From the IMG/VR virus record IMGVR_UViG_3300022743_000007, positions 1 to 51,957 of that record: 51,957 bases of DNA; one strand, written 5' to 3'. Made by a program: the position numbers and the translations under genes. Positions 34,722-44,033 of this stretch are shown piece after piece (within the stretch, counting starts at the first letter, position 1; every line of letters starts with the position of its first letter). Below the pieces are notes generated by a model. The model had not been told where the DNA came from. It made no database searches and saw nothing but the letters and a program-made list of their open reading frames with translations. This DNA is from a virus.

Positions 34722-35959
34722 CTGTTTTGTATCCAGACCCCGCGAACGCTGTCCGCCTGCTGGTCAATGGACAAGAGTACGACGGTTGGAAGTCGGTGCG
34801 GATAACGGCCGGCATCGAACGGCAGGCGCGGGACTTCGACCTCGAGGTTACGGATCGCTGGCCGGGGCAGACGGATATCCCACGCCGGATCCAGCCGGGC
34901 GATCCGTGCCAGGTGTATATCGGGCAAGACTTGGTGATGACCGGCTATGTCGACGCAACACCGATCCGCTACGACGGCAAGACGGTTGGCGTTGGGATAA
35001 AGGGTCGCAGCAAAACGGCTGATCTGGTGGATTGCTGCCCGATCCCTTCTGGAGAAAGCACAGCGGCATCTGGCGGTGGCACCTGGAAGGATGTAATCGG
35101 CCCGGATGGCAAGCAGCCCAATGTGGTGAAGCCACCGGCCAAGAGCGCCAATCAGTGGCGCAGCCAGAAGATGGAAGTGATCGCTGCCGCCCTAGCTGCG
35201 CCGTATGGCGTCCGGGTGGTGGCCGAGGTTGATACCGGCAAGACCATTCCTGATCACCAGGTGCAAGTCGGTGAGACGGTATTCGAGAGCATCGACCGCA
35301 TGATGCGCCTGCGTCATGTGTTGTCGACCGACAACGAGAAGGGCGATCTGGTGTTCATCGATGTTGGCAGCACTGGCCGCGCCGGTACTGCTATTGAGTT
35401 GGGCAAGAACATCCTGACCGGGAACTCCCCGCTCGATTACAAAGGGGTTTTTTCCGAGTACATCGTTAAGGGACAGCGCGCTGGCAACGACGAGCAATAC
35501 GGCTCGGATGTCTCGGAAGAAGAGGGAAGTGCTGAAGACGACAGCAACACAACGGTCACCGGCGAGACGGCAACAGCCACCGACGCCCGCGCCAAACGTC
35601 GCCGTATTTTGGTTATTAAGCAGTCCGGTCAGGCGGACGAAGGCACCTGCAAGGACCGCGCCGAATACGAGCGCGCGCACCGGGCTGCCAAGGCGCTGCA
35701 GACCGATTACACAATCAACGGCTGGCGTCAGGAAGATGGCAACCTGTGGTTGCCGAATCTGCTGGTGCGCGTGCGCGACGGCCTGATCGGCTTCGACACC
35801 GAAATGGTGATTGCCGAGGTGTCGTGGATTCTCGGCAAGGAAGGCTTCCGAGTCGAGATCAAGGTCGGACCACCTGATGGCTACCGAACTAAGGCTGGCA
35901 AGCTCAAGACGAGCAAATCTCAAAAGGGCGGTGGCCCGCAATGGAGTGATGTGAAATGA
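34718..35959 (+). CDS. Baseplate hub protein (Mu gp44-like)
   Basis: A 413-aa protein. VRLLVNGQEYDGWKSVRITAG and the VTDRWPGQ and IQPGDPCQVYIG segments match gp44/gpP hub proteins (gp27-like fold) that receive the tail tube. It overlaps both neighbours by ATGA. Confidence 0.92.
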   Translation: MTVLYPDPANAVRLLVNGQEYDGWKSVRITAGIERQARDFDLEVTDRWPGQTDIPRRIQPGDPCQVYIGQDLVMTGYVDATPIRYDGKTVGVGIKGRSKTADLVDCCPIPSGESTAASGGGTWKDVIGPDGKQPNVVKPPAKSANQWRSQKMEVIAAALAAPYGVRVVAEVDTGKTIPDHQVQVGETVFESIDRMMRLRHVLSTDNEKGDLVFIDVGSTGRAGTAIELGKNILTGNSPLDYKGVFSEYIVKGQRAGNDEQYGSDVSEEEGSAEDDSNTTVTGETATATDARAKRRRILVIKQSGQADEGTCKDRAEYERAHRAAKALQTDYTINGWRQEDGNLWLPNLLVRVRDGLIGFDTEMVIAEVSWILGKEGFRVEIKVGPPDGYRTKAGKLKTSKSQKGGGPQWSDVK

Positions 35960-36537
35960 GCGACCTCGGCAAGATGCTCGCGCCGTTCGCGCGTCGTCTC
36001 GGCAACATGCTGGCTCGGGGTAGCGTGGCTGCTGCCAACGGGGCTGGCAAGATGCGCACCCTGCAGATCCGGATGATGGCCGACGAGACGAAAGACGACG
36101 TCGAGCACTTTGAGCCTTACGGCTTCACTTCTGAGGTGATGCCAGGTTCTGAACCGATTGCCGCTTTCTTCGACGGCGACCGATCGCATGGCGTGGTGCT
36201 GGTAGTTGCCGATCGGCGCTATCGACTGACCGGAATGACATCCGGAGAGGTTGCACTCTACGATGACCAGGGGCAGAAGGTTTATCTGACGCGCACCGGC
36301 ATCGTGATCAATGGTGCAAACCTGCCGTTGGTCATCCAGGACGTGCCGACTGCGACGATCAAGGCAGGCACCAAGGTGCGCTTTGAAACGCCGCTTCTGG
36401 AAGTGACCGGCCAGATCAAAGATATGAGCGACAGCACCGGGAAAACCATGTCGGCCATGCGCTCGACCTACAACGGCCATACGCATCACGAAAACGATGT
36501 GCATGGCGAGACTAACAACCCGACCCAACAGATGTAG
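35956..36537 (+). CDS. Baseplate assembly protein V/spike (Mu gp45-like)
   Basis: A 193-aa protein. QIRMMADETKDDVEHFEPYG, AAFFDGDRSHGVVLV and a repeated beta C-terminus match gp45, the membrane-piercing spike of Mu. The HTHHEND tail segment suggests metal-binding histidines, common in such spikes. Confidence 0.9.
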   Translation: MSDLGKMLAPFARRLGNMLARGSVAAANGAGKMRTLQIRMMADETKDDVEHFEPYGFTSEVMPGSEPIAAFFDGDRSHGVVLVVADRRYRLTGMTSGEVALYDDQGQKVYLTRTGIVINGANLPLVIQDVPTATIKAGTKVRFETPLLEVTGQIKDMSDSTGKTMSAMRSTYNGHTHHENDVHGETNNPTQQM

Positions 36538-36539
36538 CC

Positions 36540-36983
36540 ATGATCAATGACCAACCACTGACCGTCGTTATCGATGGGCAGACGATCCCGCTCGGGCTGG
36601 ATTCTTCAGAACCGCTGGTCCGCGCCGTCGTCATCAGCCTCTTCACCTGGCGTCGGGCGAATCCGGATGACGATCTCCCGGGTGATCTCCGGCAGGGCTG
36701 GTGGGGTGACAACTTCCCAGCCGTGCCGAACGACAGGATCGGATCCCGGCTCTGGCTGCTATCACGCGCCAAGCTGACCAGCGAAACCGTGGTCCGTGCC
36801 CGGGAATACGCCGAAGAGGCGCTGGCCTGGCTGGTCAAGGACGGCGTCGCGGTTCGGGTGGTGGTGGAGGCCGAGCGGCAGGGAATTTTCACCCTGGCTC
36901 TGGCCTGCCGAATTTACAAGTCCGACGGCACAGTGCCACTCGATGTTCGCTTCACCGATGTATGGGGGTTCCTGAATGTTTAG
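36540..36983 (+). CDS. Phage GP46 family baseplate protein
   Basis: A 147-aa protein. LVRAVVISLFTWRRANPDDDL, GWWGDNFP and GSRLWLLSR are the GP46 signature. It sits between gp45 and gp47 as in Mu and overlaps gp47 by 8 nt. Confidence 0.92.
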   Translation: MINDQPLTVVIDGQTIPLGLDSSEPLVRAVVISLFTWRRANPDDDLPGDLRQGWWGDNFPAVPNDRIGSRLWLLSRAKLTSETVVRAREYAEEALAWLVKDGVAVRVVVEAERQGIFTLALACRIYKSDGTVPLDVRFTDVWGFLNV

Positions 36984-38019
36984 CCGCCCGTCGCTTGCCG
37001 ACATTATCCAGCGCGTCCGCAATGATGTGCTTTCGAGACTATCTACCGATGACGTGCTGCGTCGCGCCGATGCCGAGGTGTACGCCCGCGTCATGGGTGG
37101 CGTAGCCCACGGCCTCTATGGTTTCATCGAGTGGCTGTCTGACCAGGTCATCTACGATACGGCCGAACTGGAATACCTCGAGCGCTGGTGTTCGATCTGG
37201 GGCATCAGCCGAAAGGCTGCTACCGTGGCAACCGGCTCGATCATCTTTACAGTGCAGGCCGGATCGGTAATCCCATCTGGCACTCTGCTGCAAGCCCTCG
37301 ATGGCGTGCAGTACCAGACGACCGAAGATGCCGTGATCGCAGCGCCAACGGCGACCGCGTCTGTTTCTGCCGTAGTAGCTGCTGCTGCAGGAAACCGGGC
37401 AAACGGGCAGAGCCTTTCTCTGGTTTCTCCCGTCGTTGGCGTGCAGACCACGGCAACGGCCGGCGAACTGTCGGGTGGTGCCGATATTGAAACCGACGAT
37501 GCGCTGCGTGCTCGTCTGCTCGCCCGGATCCAGCAGCCACCGCATGGTGGTGCCTCCTACGACTACATCGCCTGGGCGCTTGAGGTTTCCGGCGTGACCC
37601 GCGCCTGGGTGTATCCGGCCGAGCTGGGCCTTGGTACGGTGACCGTCAGATTCGTGCGCGACCTTGATGCCACACCGATCCCGGATGCTGGCGAGGTCGC
37701 CGCCGTGCAAGCCTATATCGATGTGCGCCGTCCGGTGACAGCGCAGGTGACTGTCGTAGCACCAGCCGCCGTGCCGATTAATTTCCAGATACAGGGGCTA
37801 ACACCAAGCAATGCCACCGTGCAGGCCGCTGTCCAAGCCGAGCTGCAGGACTTGCTGCTTCGTGAATCAGTTCCGGGCGGAACGATCCTTCTGTCGCATA
37901 TCCGCGCGGCAATTTCAGCGGCAGCCGGTGAGACTGACTATGTGCTGGTGTCACCAGCGGCGAACGTCACGAACACCACCGGAAACATGAGCACCATGGG
38001 GACGATCACGTGGCTCTAA
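36976..38019 (+). CDS. Baseplate J/gp47 protein
   Basis: A 347-aa protein. RPSLADIIQRVRNDVLSRL at the start and GGADIETDDALRARLLARIQ match baseplate J/gp47 wedge proteins. It overlaps the next gene by 10 nt. Confidence 0.93.
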   Translation: MFSRPSLADIIQRVRNDVLSRLSTDDVLRRADAEVYARVMGGVAHGLYGFIEWLSDQVIYDTAELEYLERWCSIWGISRKAATVATGSIIFTVQAGSVIPSGTLLQALDGVQYQTTEDAVIAAPTATASVSAVVAAAAGNRANGQSLSLVSPVVGVQTTATAGELSGGADIETDDALRARLLARIQQPPHGGASYDYIAWALEVSGVTRAWVYPAELGLGTVTVRFVRDLDATPIPDAGEVAAVQAYIDVRRPVTAQVTVVAPAAVPINFQIQGLTPSNATVQAAVQAELQDLLLRESVPGGTILLSHIRAAISAAAGETDYVLVSPAANVTNTTGNMSTMGTITWL

Positions 38020-38600
38020 TCGATACCGATTACCTGCACCAGTTGCAGGCTCTGTTGCCGCCCGGACCCGCTTGGCAGAAAGACGACAACGCGCTGCTTA
38101 CGCAAGTGCTATCCGGTCTCTCCGGAGAGATGGCCCGCGTCGACGGGCGCGCTTGGCAGATCGCTGAAGAAGCAGACCCGCGAACAGTGGCTGAGCTATT
38201 TGCTGACTGGGAGCGCGTCACGGGATTGCCGGATGCCTGCGCGGTTGCTTTTGGCGGCACACAAACGGCTGCCCAACGTCGGGCAGCCCTGGTTGGTCGA
38301 TTGACGACGATGGGCGGGCAGTCGCCAGCTTATTACATCGCACTAGCGGCATCGATTGGCTATGCCATCACGATCACGGAGTTTCGCGCTCATACCGTCC
38401 AAGACGATGTCAATTACGCGCTTTTCGGTGGTGCATGGGACTTCGCTTGGCAAGTGAATGCGGCGCTCAACACGATCAACGAAATCACGGTCGACATGAC
38501 GGTTGAAGACCCGCTCGCGGCTTGGGGTAATGCCCTGCTCGAGTGCGTCATCAATCGACTCAAGCCGGCTCACACCACCCTTCTGTACAGCTACACCTAA
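38010..38600 (+). CDS. DUF2313/YmfQ protein (Mu gp48-like)
   Basis: A 196-aa protein starting at GTG 38010, 10 nt inside gp47. LHQLQALLPPGPAWQKDD at the N-terminus and RRAALVGRLTTMGGQSPAYY match DUF2313 (YmfQ), the last Mu-type baseplate gene before the fibres. Confidence 0.92.
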   Translation: MALIDTDYLHQLQALLPPGPAWQKDDNALLTQVLSGLSGEMARVDGRAWQIAEEADPRTVAELFADWERVTGLPDACAVAFGGTQTAAQRRAALVGRLTTMGGQSPAYYIALAASIGYAITITEFRAHTVQDDVNYALFGGAWDFAWQVNAALNTINEITVDMTVEDPLAAWGNALLECVINRLKPAHTTLLYSYT

Positions 38601-38611
38601 AAGGAGCAACC

Positions 38612-40084
38612 ATGGATCGTTCATATGCATCCGGAGCTGCAGGCAGCGCCCCGGCCGCGCCGGCCAGTCCGTCGATCGGCTACCCGACTGCCGGCAACCC
38701 TGGAACTGGAACGCCAGCCACCAAGCCTGGTCCGTACTGGTACCACCAAATTACCGAAGAGTTGCTGGCGATTATTTCGGCGGCTGGTATCACGCCAGCG
38801 CAGGGAACGCTAACGCAATTGGCGTCGGCTATTCAGTCTGGAAAGTTGTTTTCTTCGGCTGCAGGCGGGACCCCCGATGCCCTGACCGCAAGCTTTGTTC
38901 CGACTGTTTCGTCATTGATTAATGGTATGTCGCTGTATGTCCGTGCTGGGTCGGCCAATGTCACGACCACGCCGACCTTCACGCCGGCAAGCGGCACCAT
39001 CGCAGCCAAGACCATCGTCAAGGGCGCAGGTGGGACACTTTCTGCTGGCGACATTGCAGGGGGCGGGCACTGGATCGAGTTGCAATACGACCAGGTGCTG
39101 GATAAGTGGGTGCTGCTCAACCCAGCGACAGGCATCATGGGAAGCTCTTCTGGAACAATCAGCGTAAGTTTCCGAAACCGCATCATCAATGGAGACATGC
39201 GTATTGACCAGAGAAACGCAGGTGTGCCGCAGACATTCACTGCTGCCGCTGCGGTTGCCTATTGCGTTGATCGTTTCTATGCATCCTGCTCCGGCGCCAA
39301 TGTTGTCGGGCAACGCGTTGCCGGGTCAGGGAGTGATCAATACCTTTATCAATTTACTGGCGCCGTTTCCGTCACCAGCATCTTGTTTGGGCAGCGCATT
39401 GAAGCGACAAACATCTATGACCTCGCCAATACGACATGCTCGTTCTCTGTGGAACTCTCCAACTCAGCATTAACGAGTGTGGTCTGGACGGCTTATTACC
39501 CAACATCATCAGACAACTATACTAGCAAGACTCAAATCGCGACCGGAAGTTTTAGCGTTAATTCCACGCTAGCCAAATATGCTGCGCAAATTAGTTTGCC
39601 GTCAGGCGCTCAAAACGGCTTGTGTATCGAGTTGAGCGTTGCTGGGCAGACAAGTGGTACGTGGAAGATAGGTCAGTTTCAGTTTGAGTCCGGGAGTAAC
39701 CCATCAGCCTTCGAACGTAGGCATGTCTGGTACGAACTCGGTCAATGTCAGCGCTACTACGAAAAGAGTTACGAGGCTGGTGTAACTCCTGGAAGCGCCA
39801 CTCGAGTTGGGATTGTGAATATAGGTGCGCTATTCAATGCTTCTGCGCAATATCTTGGTGCCGAATTCAAAGTACCTAAACGTATTGCGCCCTCAACAAT
39901 GTCTTACTGGGACGGAGGAGGAAATCCCAACAAGGCTTGCTACAACTCTGGTGGAACATGGTACGACAACGGGATCGTTGTAGCTGCGTACAACACGAGT
40001 ACACGAAACTTCTACGTTAGCTGCTCTGGGCAGTCAGGCTATGCGCAGAATTTTCTACATTTCAATGCTGATGCGGAGCTCTAA
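38612..40084 (+). CDS. Tail fibre protein
   Basis: A 490-aa protein starting at the ATG at 38612 (AAGGAG site). The N-terminus (GPYWYHQITEELLAIISAAG) attaches to the baseplate. The middle is Thr/Ser/Gly-rich (VTTTPTFTPASGTIAAKT) and the C-terminus (about 180-490) is aromatic and beta-rich, beginning NRIINGDMRIDQRNAG, as in phage receptor-binding tips. It decides host range. Confidence 0.85.
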   Translation: MDRSYASGAAGSAPAAPASPSIGYPTAGNPGTGTPATKPGPYWYHQITEELLAIISAAGITPAQGTLTQLASAIQSGKLFSSAAGGTPDALTASFVPTVSSLINGMSLYVRAGSANVTTTPTFTPASGTIAAKTIVKGAGGTLSAGDIAGGGHWIELQYDQVLDKWVLLNPATGIMGSSSGTISVSFRNRIINGDMRIDQRNAGVPQTFTAAAAVAYCVDRFYASCSGANVVGQRVAGSGSDQYLYQFTGAVSVTSILFGQRIEATNIYDLANTTCSFSVELSNSALTSVVWTAYYPTSSDNYTSKTQIATGSFSVNSTLAKYAAQISLPSGAQNGLCIELSVAGQTSGTWKIGQFQFESGSNPSAFERRHVWYELGQCQRYYEKSYEAGVTPGSATRVGIVNIGALFNASAQYLGAEFKVPKRIAPSTMSYWDGGGNPNKACYNSGGTWYDNGIVVAAYNTSTRNFYVSCSGQSGYAQNFLHFNADAEL

Positions 40085-40086
40085 CC

Positions 40087-40386
40087 ATGTTCAAACTCAA
40101 TATAGAGGGAACGTTTGCCAACAAGATTGGAACGGGCGAATGGCACGACGTTGAAAGTTCGCTGGAGTTTCTGAATTGGGTAGCAGGCGGAAATACACCA
40201 GAACCCTATGATCCACCTACCCTCGTGCAATTGGCCATGCAACGTCGGCAGGAAATTCTTATATCGCTTAATGCGATCGATGCAAAAAGCATACGCGCAC
40301 TCCGTGAAAACGACCAGACTCGGCTTGCTGAACTTGAGGAGCAGGCAAAGAAATTGCGCAATAAGCTTAATGAAGTGCAGTTATGA
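40087..40386 (+). CDS. Tail fibre assembly-like protein
   Basis: A 99-aa protein. EFLNWVAGGNTPEPYDPPT is a tail fibre assembly motif, and the C-terminus (RALRENDQTRLAELEEQAKK) is a coiled coil. It directly follows the fibre gene, where chaperones for fibre folding are found. Confidence 0.7.
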   Translation: MFKLNIEGTFANKIGTGEWHDVESSLEFLNWVAGGNTPEPYDPPTLVQLAMQRRQEILISLNAIDAKSIRALRENDQTRLAELEEQAKKLRNKLNEVQL

Positions 40387-40557
40387 GCGATCCAACGCAT
40401 TCTCTCCCATTCAGGGTAAATCAACCGGATGGTGCAATCTGACGCGACGGCCAGCGGTGCATTCTTGGCGGCTGCGGAAGAGTGCCGCAATGACGTCTTT
40501 ACATAGTCTTGGTCACTGAAGAATGCGCTGACCTGACTTATTTCCGGCCTCGACAAG

Positions 40558-40617
40558 GGCCGCCTCATCGTTTTAACCACGCGGTCATCGGAGAGCATTC
40601 CGGCGGCCGTTTTTTTT
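40558..40617 (+). terminator. Putative late-operon terminator before the lysis genes
   Basis: GGCCGCC (40558-40564) and GGCGGCC (40602-40608) could pair across a long loop, and eight T residues follow (40610-40617). The rest of the gap from 40387 holds no complete gene; two short out-of-frame ORFs there may be a decayed small gene. Confidence 0.45.
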
Positions 40618-40628
40618 GGAGAGGTTAA

Positions 40629-41000
40629 ATGCCAGAACCAACCAGTAGTGGAGTTGCAGGTGCTGCCGCCTTTAAGGCAGTCGGAGGTGCGGCAGCCGGA
40701 GGAGCGCTGCTTGCCACCATTGTCGTGATGTTGATGACGCCGCCCCGATCCAGTCGAGAATGGGCCGTTGGGGTGATCAGTACTGTGGTTACCGGCATTG
40801 GCGGTGGGGCCATCACCGTCGAGTATTTTGGGTTGCAGGGCTGGGTGCATTCGGTAACAGGACTTGCTGCCTTGGGTGGCTTGATATTCGGCTGTGGCCT
40901 GCCTGGATGGGCCATCGTGCGCTGGGTATTCAATTTCATCGAGAAAAACCGTGATGCTGGAATCGATGAGATTGCACACGACATGAAGGAGATACTGTAA
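40629..41000 (+). CDS. Putative holin
   Basis: A 123-aa protein with three hydrophobic segments (about 18-37, 47-65 and 75-98), a short charged C-terminus (FIEKNRDAGIDEIAHDMKE) and a GGAGAGG site. It starts a lysis cassette, 1 nt overlap with the endolysin (TAATG). A holin is the natural reading; no family motif is decisive. Confidence 0.78.
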   Translation: MPEPTSSGVAGAAAFKAVGGAAAGGALLATIVVMLMTPPRSSREWAVGVISTVVTGIGGGAITVEYFGLQGWVHSVTGLAALGGLIFGCGLPGWAIVRWVFNFIEKNRDAGIDEIAHDMKEIL

Positions 41001-41461
41001 TGAACGCTCAGGACTTCATCAAGCTCATTGGCCCAGCCGCACAAGCTTCGGCCAAAGCGACCGGCGTGCCTGCAAGTTTCACCGTAGCAGAGGCAGCGCT
41101 TGAATCGGGATGGGGTGCGTCACAGCTTGCCACTCTAGGAATGAACCTGTTCGGTGTGAAGGCCGACCCGTCTTGGCACGGCGATGTCTTGACACTGAAC
41201 ACTCGGGAGTTTCTGCACGGCACCTGGGTTATGGTGCCTGCGCGTTGGCGCAAGTACGCCGATTGGCAGACGTGCATGGACGATCACGCGGCGTTCTTGC
41301 ACCAGAACCGCCGATACGAATCATGTTTTTTGTGCGCGACCGGTGACGCCTTCGCCAAGGCGGTGGCGCAGGCTGGATACGCGACAGATCCTGATTATGC
41401 GGCCAAGCTCACGTCCATTATCGACCGGCACAAGTTAGTCAATTTGGACGGGGTGGCGTGA
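41000..41461 (+). CDS. Endolysin, glucosaminidase (GH73-like)
   Basis: A 153-aa protein. TVAEAALESGWGASQLA carries the catalytic Glu35, and NLFGVKADP (49-57) follows, the glucosaminidase/GH73 pattern that cleaves peptidoglycan glycan chains. No signal peptide is seen, so export depends on the holin. No separate cell-wall-binding domain is present. Confidence 0.9.
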   Translation: MNAQDFIKLIGPAAQASAKATGVPASFTVAEAALESGWGASQLATLGMNLFGVKADPSWHGDVLTLNTREFLHGTWVMVPARWRKYADWQTCMDDHAAFLHQNRRYESCFLCATGDAFAKAVAQAGYATDPDYAAKLTSIIDRHKLVNLDGVA

Positions 41462-41994
41462 TGTTTCCGATTCTGAACGTTCTAGCTGCGTTTCCATGGC
41501 GGTTGATTGCCATTGGTGCGCTTGCTGCAGTCATATTCGTCGGTGGATGCCAATTTGGGGAGAACCGTGTTGCCGCCAAGTGGGGCGCGGAAAAACTCGC
41601 GGTTGCTCAGGTCGTTGCCAAACAGGCAGACAAAACTGCCTCCATCAACGCGCAGGAATCCGCTATCAATCAGGAGATTTCAAATGAATTTCAGAAAACC
41701 AAAGCTGCCATTGCCACCAATGGCCGCGATTTGCTTGCCCGTGTTCCTGTGCGCGTGCGCGTCGACGCCGCAGGTCGTGACAGCGCCGTGCCCAGCGTTC
41801 CCGACAGTCCCAGCCGATCTGCTTCAGTCACCACCAACGCTATACCTGCTGCCGAGCAACCATCAGGCAACGCCACCTGCGAAAAACTAGCCGAAGATGC
41901 GGCTCAAACGACGCTGATTCTGGTGGAATTGCAGCGGTGGTATCAGGAGCAAGCAGCGGCATTTTCGAGCCCAACTTCTTCTACGTGGCACTGA
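41461..41994 (+). CDS. Rz: Rz-like inner membrane spanin
   Basis: A 177-aa protein starting at the ATG at 41461, inside the endolysin stop. One N-terminal transmembrane helix (about 12-30, LIAIGALAAVIFVGG) is followed by a long periplasmic helix (about 35-85, AEKLAVAQVVAKQADKTA). This is i-spanin topology. It contains an out-of-frame Rz1 gene. Confidence 0.85.
   Translation: MFPILNVLAAFPWRLIAIGALAAVIFVGGCQFGENRVAAKWGAEKLAVAQVVAKQADKTASINAQESAINQEISNEFQKTKAAIATNGRDLLARVPVRVRVDAAGRDSAVPSVPDSPSRSASVTTNAIPAAEQPSGNATCEKLAEDAAQTTLILVELQRWYQEQAAAFSSPTSSTWH
41684..41890 (+). CDS. Rz1: Rz1-like outer membrane lipoprotein nested in Rz
   Basis: A 68-aa protein fully embedded in the +1 frame relative to Rz. 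An AGGAG site lies 7 nt before the ATG at 41684. The lipobox is LCAC (signal peptide cleaved before the second Cys), and the mature part is Pro-rich (PCPAFPTVPADLLQSPPTLY), as in lambda Rz1. With Rz it fuses inner and outer membranes at lysis. Confidence 0.9.
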   Translation: MNFRKPKLPLPPMAAICLPVFLCACASTPQVVTAPCPAFPTVPADLLQSPPTLYLLPSNHQATPPAKN

Positions 41995-42136
41995 CATGGT
42001 GCTGGCTTTGGGCTGAGAGGTGTGAGCGCTTCAACACATCGATCGACGATGTTTGTAAACCCAAAATCACATGGATCGTCTGTGCATGCGCCTATGTCGC
42101 CGGCAACTAACAATCACGCATGTTGCACGACAATAA

Positions 42137-42160
42137 ATGCCCGCAAAACACTGCAGGCAT
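42137..42160. terminator. Candidate bidirectional terminator between lysis genes and cargo
   Basis: ATGCCCGC (42137-42144) pairs with GCAGGCAT (42153-42160) with one mismatch, flanked by A/T-rich ends on both sides. It lies between convergent Rz and carbamoyltransferase genes. Confidence 0.45.
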
Positions 42161-42182
42161 CATTTGTCGCAGCCTACTTGAA

Positions 42183-43961
42183 TTACTTTACTTTAGTGAG
42201 CAAGAAGCGATCAATGCAAAGTACATCGATGTCAGTTGAAAGGAAGCATCTTATTGCGTCCTCCGGGGTTTCGACGATAGGTTCACCGGCGACGTTAAAC
42301 GATGTCTCCAACACCATAGGTATGCCTGTGCGCTTGTCGAATGCCTTTATCAAGTCGTAGTAAGGCGCATTGACATCTCTGGTGACGGTTTGCACTCGTG
42401 CTGTGTTATCCACGTGTGTAATTGCAGGCACCAACTCTCCCTTGCCTGGTTTTACGTAGGCTGCCAGAAGCATGAAGGGCGCATCGACGTCTAACTCGAA
42501 GAATTCGCTAGAACGCTCAGCAAGGACTGACGGTGTGAAGGGGCGGAAGCTTTCCCGAAATTTCACTCTCGAGTTGAGAATGTCTTTCATGTCATGACGT
42601 CGTGGATCGGCAATGATGCTTCGATTGCCCAGTGCCCTTGGTCCAAATTCACTTCGCCCTTGATACCAACTCGTAATCTGTCCTGCCTCTATGGCAGCTG
42701 CCATAACGTCATAAAGTTCGGCTAGGTCGTCGAACTCCTTGATCACGATAGAGCTATCGCCCTTGCGGGCTTCAACCGCTTTGCGGATTTCTGCCTCTGA
42801 GTACAACTTGCCAAGTGAATCTGTCGTCGCGACATATTTTCTTGGATTGTTTTGAAGTTGATTGTAGGCATGGAGGGCTTGCCCTACCGCCAAACCATTG
42901 TCACCGGAATTCGGATGGATAAAAATATTGTCAAATTTGGATCGTGCCAAGACTTGATAATTCGCCACGCAATTCAACCCTACGCCGCCTGCGATGCAAA
43001 GGTTCTTGCTGCCCGTATTCTCGTAAAGCCAGTCAGCAAGATATACCATCACATCTTCTGTTAGCTTCTGCACTGCGAAAGCTAGATCCTTGTGAACATC
43101 TGTGAACTCCTCACCCTTCTGCTTTCTTTTGAACTGTCTCAAAAAGCGGCCATAGGAAGGAAGTTTGTAGAGCACCTTTTCAGGCATAAACCCACGCTTG
43201 ATGAGTTTGACCGGATGCCGTATGTCGAAGTCGAGGGTGTCAAATTCCAATTCGTTTTTTAGGGTGTCGTAATACGTGGATTTTCCATAGGGTGCGAGTC
43301 CCATGGTTTTTCCCTCTTCGTTTGTTTCGAACCCCGCCGCCTTTGTAAAGGCCGCATACATGCCGCCAAGGCTGTATCTGACTGGTAGATCCCTGAGTAT
43401 TTCTATGGAGTTACCCTTACCATACGCCAGGCATCCGGATAACTGATCGCCACCAGTTCGCGCGAGAGGCACTCCTTGCCCATCGACCACCATGATGGCA
43501 GCCTCTTCAAAAGGCGATGGGAGAAACGCTTGGCATGCGTGAGAGAAATGATGCTCCGGAACAATAAATTCAATATTCGGATTGCGATCCTTAAAGAATT
43601 TCCGGGCGCTCTCGTTATATCGGTAGCTATAAACCACGCAGGTTACGTCGCTTAATGAAATGCCTCCCGCATCTAGCAGGTAGTCGAGCAAGAGGTTGAA
43701 TTTTTCCAGCTTATGAAAATCGACATTCGAGTAGTCCCCCTCGAAATCGAAAGGAAGATCCAGATGTTCCTGATAGACCTTCGGGTCACTGGTCCAGCCG
43801 AATGTCTCCAGGTCCACCTTGGTAATTGGCAATAAAATGTCATTTTTTACTCGGGTCAATCTTTCAAGACTTGTGGCAACAGTAACTACACCATCAAGAC
43901 ACACGACCCCACTGAAGCCGTGACCACTTAGAGTAAAACTCAGTATGCAATTTCTCTTCAT
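42183..43961 (-). CDS. NodU/CmcH-type carbamoyltransferase
   Basis: A 592-aa protein in two domains. The N-terminal half has the metal-site motif HHFSHA (137-142) and VVDGQGV. The C-terminal half has SWYQGRSEFGPRALGNRSII (Gly435 to Ser448 in its core) and SGDNGLAVG. The family moves carbamoyl from carbamoyl phosphate to sugars or antibiotics. The start at 43961 matches family length; an upstream ATG at 44003 has no ribosome site and overlaps a palindrome (43993-44012). The neighbouring acyltransferase and TPR genes suggest a surface sugar target. Style is clearly more AT-rich than the phage genes. Confidence 0.9.
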   Translation of the reverse strand: MKRNCILSFTLSGHGFSGVVCLDGVVTVATSLERLTRVKNDILLPITKVDLETFGWTSDPKVYQEHLDLPFDFEGDYSNVDFHKLEKFNLLLDYLLDAGGISLSDVTCVVYSYRYNESARKFFKDRNPNIEFIVPEHHFSHACQAFLPSPFEEAAIMVVDGQGVPLARTGGDQLSGCLAYGKGNSIEILRDLPVRYSLGGMYAAFTKAAGFETNEEGKTMGLAPYGKSTYYDTLKNELEFDTLDFDIRHPVKLIKRGFMPEKVLYKLPSYGRFLRQFKRKQKGEEFTDVHKDLAFAVQKLTEDVMVYLADWLYENTGSKNLCIAGGVGLNCVANYQVLARSKFDNIFIHPNSGDNGLAVGQALHAYNQLQNNPRKYVATTDSLGKLYSEAEIRKAVEARKGDSSIVIKEFDDLAELYDVMAAAIEAGQITSWYQGRSEFGPRALGNRSIIADPRRHDMKDILNSRVKFRESFRPFTPSVLAERSSEFFELDVDAPFMLLAAYVKPGKGELVPAITHVDNTARVQTVTRDVNAPYYDLIKAFDKRTGIPMVLETSFNVAGEPIVETPEDAIRCFLSTDIDVLCIDRFLLTKVK

Positions 43962-43992
43962 TTTCTTACCCACATCTTTCCGATTTGTGAAT

Positions 43993-44012
43993 GGTTGACC
44001 CATTGGTCAACC
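43993..44012. repeat. 8-bp inverted repeat before the carbamoyltransferase
   Basis: GGTTGACC-CATT-GGTCAACC is a perfect dyad about 30 bp upstream of the chosen start. It could be an operator or an RNA hairpin affecting expression of the last cargo gene. Confidence 0.5.
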
Positions 44013-44033
44013 GAGCAGCAGTGTTAGTGTTAT

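Noticed and set aside
42852-43064. 70-aa rightward ORF inside the carbamoyltransferase
   Set aside because: It is antisense to a well-supported conserved gene.
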